DNA from: JBIKLM01 sp044375105
GTDB taxonomy: Bacteria > Planctomycetota > UBA1135 > GCA-002686595
DNA: 18,054 nt
Reading direction: 5' to 3'
Assembly: GCA_044375105.1 (NCBI GenBank)
Contig: JBILNK010000081.1
Span: 1-18,054 of the forward strand
The notes beneath the pieces are model-generated. The model ran no database searches, was not told the DNA's origin, and saw nothing but the letters and a program-made list of their open reading frames with translations. This document shows, piece after piece, positions 14,942 through 18,054 of the stretch (position 1 is its first letter; every line of letters starts with the position of its first letter). A program made the position numbers and the translations under genes.

Positions 14942-17900
14942 GTGACAGGCAAGAAGCGCGTACACGACATCGCCAAGACTTACGGCCTGACGGGCCAGGA
15001 ACTGGCCCGCCGGCTCAACGACTGGGGCTTCCCGGTGAAGAGTCACATGTCGGCAGTCGACGACATGGACATGCTCCGCATCCAGGGGATGCTGGAGGCC
15101 AATGGATTCTCGAATTCGGCGGTCGTGCCACCCCCCGCCAGCAGCTCAGAAGAGCCGCTGGGGCAGCTGATCCGGCGCAAAAAGAAGAAGTCCGCCGAAG
15201 AGGGTGCCGTCGAGGCGAACCCGGTCCAGGCGGTCAACGAGGCCCCCGCAACGCCGGCAGCCGCCATTCACAAGCCGGCAGGCCGAGCCACGCCGAGCCC
15301 GGCTCCGGGCCTGGCGACCTCGGCTGGGGGTGAAGAGCCTCATTCCGAGGCGTCCGCTCCGGCTGCCAGCATCCCGTCCGCCGCCGAGCACACGGCGGCG
15401 GCACAGGGGGAGCAACCGAGCGTATCCCCCTCCCCGGTGCCCGTGCAGCCGGCAGCGCGCCCTGCGGCCCATATGCCGGCTACCCAGCCGGCGGCCTCGG
15501 ATGTGAGCTCGCAGATCGGCGGGGAACCGACCTCGGTGGGTGCGGAAACCGGTCCGACCGCCCCCGCACCCACCCGTTCCTCCGCGCGATCGCTCGGCGC
15601 TGAGGAGCCTTCTGGGACCACGCAAGCGCCCCAGCGGCCAGCCGGCCGAGGCCCGACGGCGGCGGCCTCCGGAGAACGCCGCCAGCCCGTCGATTCGGAA
15701 GCCGGCGATTCGAGAACCGGCGATTCGAGAACCGGCGATTCGAGAACCGGCGATTCGAGAACCGGCGGCGAAGGCGGCCCCCCGCGCCGTCCGAGCGGAC
15801 CCAAGCTCGGCCTGACGATCCCCGCCGGCAAATCAGCTGGCAGGGATTCGAGCGCCCCCCCGGCCCCCAACCCCGCCTACGTTCCCGTGCGGCCGGCCAG
15901 CAAGCCTGCGCCGGCTGCCGCCGGGAGCGGCGCGGGGCAGAGCACGCCCGCTGCTCCCTCCGCTGCCGCTGCCCCCTCCGCTTCCGGCCGCCCCTCGGTT
16001 CGTCCGACCGCGGAAGGGGTCAGCCCCCGCCCGGCGACCGAACCAAGCCCCAAGGTCGGCGCCGGCAGAACCGCCCAGACTGCCGCCCAGCCCGCAGCGC
16101 CTCCGGGGAACGCCCCGGCCAAGGAGGTCAGCCCCCAGGCGGCCGCGTTGGCCCCGACCCGCGAGGCACCGACCAGCTCGGAACCGGCAGCGGCTGCCGA
16201 AGCCGGGGCCGCCCCGGGCGGCGAGGGCGGTGACATCGTGCGCCCCTCGACCGCTCGACGGACCGGCAAGGTGGTCGGTTTCATCGACCTGTCGACCCGC
16301 CAGACCGACAAGCCGGTCAAGCGCGATTCGAAGCGCCTCGGCAGCGACGAGGACGCCACCCTGAACGTGCAGCCCACCCGCGGCGCCGCCGCGCGCCGGC
16401 TGCCGCCGCGCCCCGGCGAGACCAGCGGGCGCAGCGACCTGACCACTGCGCAGCTGCGCGAGCGCGAAGCCGGCCGCGTGTTGCGGCGGGGTGGACGCCC
16501 CAGCCTGCCCACCTCCGGGCGCGGCGGCCCGCGCCGCGGCGGCGGGGGCGGCGGTTCCTCGAGCAGCGGCTCGCCGATGGCGGGCGACAGCGTGTCCGTC
16601 GAGCATCCGGTGTCGGTCAAGAAGCTGGCCGACGCCATCGCGGTGAAACAGAACGAGGTGCTCAAGAAGGCCTTCGAGCTGCTCGGTTTCGGCGCGGTCA
16701 ACATCAACTCGACCCTGGACGAAGAGACGGCGGTCCTGATCGCCAACGAATTCGACGTCGAGCTGAAGGTTTCGCGCGAGATCGCCGCGGAAGAGGCGCT
16801 GCTGGCCGATCTGGCCGAAAAACGCAAGGCGGTCGATACCGGCGACCTGGTCTCCCGGCCCCCCACCGTGGCCGTCCTGGGCCACGTGGACCACGGCAAG
16901 ACCACCCTGATCGACGCCCTGCGGCGCAGCAAGCTGACCGACGACGAATCCGGCGGCATCACCCAGCACATCGGCGCCTACCAGGTGGAGACCAAGCTGG
17001 GCCACAAGATCACCGTGGTCGACACGCCCGGCCACGCGGCCTTCACCTCGATGCGCGCGCGCGGCGCCCGGGCTGTGGACCTGGTGATCCTGGTGGTCGC
17101 TGCGGACGACGGCGTGATGCCCCAGACCGCCGAGGCCATCAACCACGCCAAGGCCGCCAAGGTCCCGATCGTGGTGGCCATGAACAAGATCGACAAGCCC
17201 GACGCCAATCCGGACAAGGTGCTCTCCGATCTGGCCGCCAACGAGCTGGTCCCCGAACAATGGGGCGGCACCACGGCGGTCATGCCGGTCTCGGCGCTCA
17301 AGGGCCAGGGCCTGGACGAGCTGATGGAGCGCGTGTTCCTGGAAGGCGAGCTGCTCGAGCTCAAGTCCCACCCGACCGGTCCGGCCTCCGGCGTGGTGCT
17401 CGAAGCCGAGATCCAGCAGGGCCGCGGCATCATCGCGCACCTCCTGATCCAGGACGGCTCGCTCAAGCGCGGCGACGTGATTTTGGCGGGCGAGGGCTAC
17501 GGCAAGGTGCGCTCGATCCTCGACGACCGCGGCAACACGATCGAAGAAGCGGGCCCGGCCAAGCCGGTCGAGGTCACGGGCCTCGACAAGCTGCCCGGCG
17601 TGGGCGAACGCTTCCACGTGGTGCCCGACCTGGCTGACGCCAAAGAGGTCGCCGAGGACCGCTCGCGGCAGCTGCGCATGGCCTCGCTGGCGGACCGCCG
17701 CATGGTCAGCCGCGACAACCTGTTCCAGGCCGTGGCCGACTCCGAGAAGAAGGCCATCAACCTGATCGTCAAGGCCGACGTGCAGGGCTCGGTCGAGGTG
17801 CTGCGTTCGCAGCTCGCCGAGATGCAGCACGACGAGGTCGAGGTCAAGGTGCTGCACTCCGGGGTCGGCCCGGTCAGCGAAAGCGACGTCGACCTGGCGA

Positions 17901-18054
17901 TCACCTCGGACGCCACGGTGCTGGCCTTCCATGTGGGCACCAACGGCAAGGCGCGCCAAAACGCCGAGCGCGGCAACGTCGAGATCCGCAACTACGAGGT
18001 CATCTACGTGCTGCTGGACGATATCCGCAAGATGATGGAGGGCAGCTTGACGCC
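14942..18054 (+). CDS. infB: Translation initiation factor IF-2, 3'-truncated
   Basis: IF-2 is the GTPase that brings initiator tRNA to the 30S subunit and promotes 50S joining. I read one uninterrupted frame from GTG 14942 to the window end (1037 codons). An IF2_N-type module opens the protein (VHDIAKTYGLTGQELARRL, residues 7-25). A very long Ala/Pro/Ser/Gly-rich linker follows (about 75-550), containing the DSRTG tandem repeat (251-275). A second IF2_N domain is at about 553-605 (VSVKKLADAIAVKQNEVLKK). The G domain has G1 GHVDHGKT (647-654), GGITQHIGAY (671-680), G3 DTPGH (694-698), G4 NKID (748-751) and SALKG. Domain II and the start of domain III follow; the C-terminus lies beyond the window. 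G1 sits about 250 residues later than in E. coli IF-2. The GTG start is chosen because the N-terminal module begins there; it is preceded by CGCCCCACC, the same 9 bases as at nusA. Confidence 0.97.
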   Translation, partial: MTGKKRVHDIAKTYGLTGQELARRLNDWGFPVKSHMSAVDDMDMLRIQGMLEANGFSNSAVVPPPASSSEEPLGQLIRRKKKKSAEEGAVEANPVQAVNEAPATPAAAIHKPAGRATPSPAPGLATSAGGEEPHSEASAPAASIPSAAEHTAAAQGEQPSVSPSPVPVQPAARPAAHMPATQPAASDVSSQIGGEPTSVGAETGPTAPAPTRSSARSLGAEEPSGTTQAPQRPAGRGPTAAASGERRQPVDSEAGDSRTGDSRTGDSRTGDSRTGGEGGPPRRPSGPKLGLTIPAGKSAGRDSSAPPAPNPAYVPVRPASKPAPAAAGSGAGQSTPAAPSAAAAPSASGRPSVRPTAEGVSPRPATEPSPKVGAGRTAQTAAQPAAPPGNAPAKEVSPQAAALAPTREAPTSSEPAAAAEAGAAPGGEGGDIVRPSTARRTGKVVGFIDLSTRQTDKPVKRDSKRLGSDEDATLNVQPTRGAAARRLPPRPGETSGRSDLTTAQLREREAGRVLRRGGRPSLPTSGRGGPRRGGGGGGSSSSGSPMAGDSVSVEHPVSVKKLADAIAVKQNEVLKKAFELLGFGAVNINSTLDEETAVLIANEFDVELKVSREIAAEEALLADLAEKRKAVDTGDLVSRPPTVAVLGHVDHGKTTLIDALRRSKLTDDESGGITQHIGAYQVETKLGHKITVVDTPGHAAFTSMRARGARAVDLVILVVAADDGVMPQTAEAINHAKAAKVPIVVAMNKIDKPDANPDKVLSDLAANELVPEQWGGTTAVMPVSALKGQGLDELMERVFLEGELLELKSHPTGPASGVVLEAEIQQGRGIIAHLLIQDGSLKRGDVILAGEGYGKVRSILDDRGNTIEEAGPAKPVEVTGLDKLPGVGERFHVVPDLADAKEVAEDRSRQLRMASLADRRMVSRDNLFQAVADSEKKAINLIVKADVQGSVEVLRSQLAEMQHDEVEVKVLHSGVGPVSESDVDLAITSDATVLAFHVGTNGKARQNAERGNVEIRNYEVIYVLLDDIRKMMEGSLT
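15692..15766 (+). repeat. In-frame 15-bp tandem repeat within infB
   Basis: The unit GATTCGAGAACCGGC is repeated four times identically (15707-15766), preceded by a diverged copy GATTCGGAAGCCGGC (15692-15706). In the IF-2 frame it encodes DSEAG then DSRTG four times (residues 251-275). The unit is a multiple of three, so gain or loss of copies keeps the frame. Perfect identity suggests recent expansion. Confidence 0.95.

Noticed and set aside
15833..17959. A 708-codon minus-strand open frame opposite infB
   Set aside because: It is antisense to the well-supported IF-2 reading frame; its His/Gly/Arg-rich translation matches no family and arises from the extreme G/C third-position bias.

Overview
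This is a high-GC (roughly 70%) bacterial chromosome segment. It shows no integrase, transposase, phage gene, CRISPR array, rRNA or tRNA. The genes are housekeeping or ordinary accessory genes. Third codon positions are strongly G/C in the confident genes, and recognisable Shine-Dalgarno sequences are nearly absent. An FG-GAP repeat lipoprotein, SD-poor starts, an exported HEAT/TPR-like protein next to a sigma-54 activator, and a very long IF-2 N-terminus would fit Planctomycetota. That placement is inference, because no marker gene here settles the phylum.

Layout. Positions 1-518 (+) hold the 3' part of a NitT/TauT-type ABC transporter ATPase. It converges on a sugar-phosphate nucleotidyltransferase (648-1565, -), with a hairpin between the two stop codons. 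A large FG-GAP/VCBS lipoprotein follows (1757-4039, -), with a candidate sigma-70 promoter about 160 bases upstream and a 642-base stretch without a gene. A minus-strand cluster then reads, in transcription order, rlmI-like methyltransferase (9022-7805), thiS (7812-7591), a 519-base gap, thiG (7071-6259), a CPBP/Rce1-like membrane protein (6256-5387) and a gamma-class carbonic anhydrase homologue (5188-4682). Upstream lies a tightly coupled minus-strand pair: a receiver-less sigma-54 activator (stop at 11942) and an exported HEAT/TPR-like protein whose ATG shares a base with that stop. Divergent from this pair, nusA (13592-14731) and infB (14942 to the window end, truncated) run on the plus strand.

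How the parts work together. ThiS and ThiG are the sulfur carrier and the thiazole synthase of thiamine biosynthesis. NusA and IF-2 form the conserved transcription/translation block, but no rimP precedes nusA and no ylxR is recognisable between nusA and infB. The activator and the exported repeat protein probably form one functional unit of unknown purpose.

The best second-look items are the CPBP protein with altered catalytic positions, the activator/HEAT-TPR pair and its doubtful start, C-rich G-poor leaders before both nusA and infB, and tandem repeats upstream of nusA and inside infB. I found no clearly unprecedented system.
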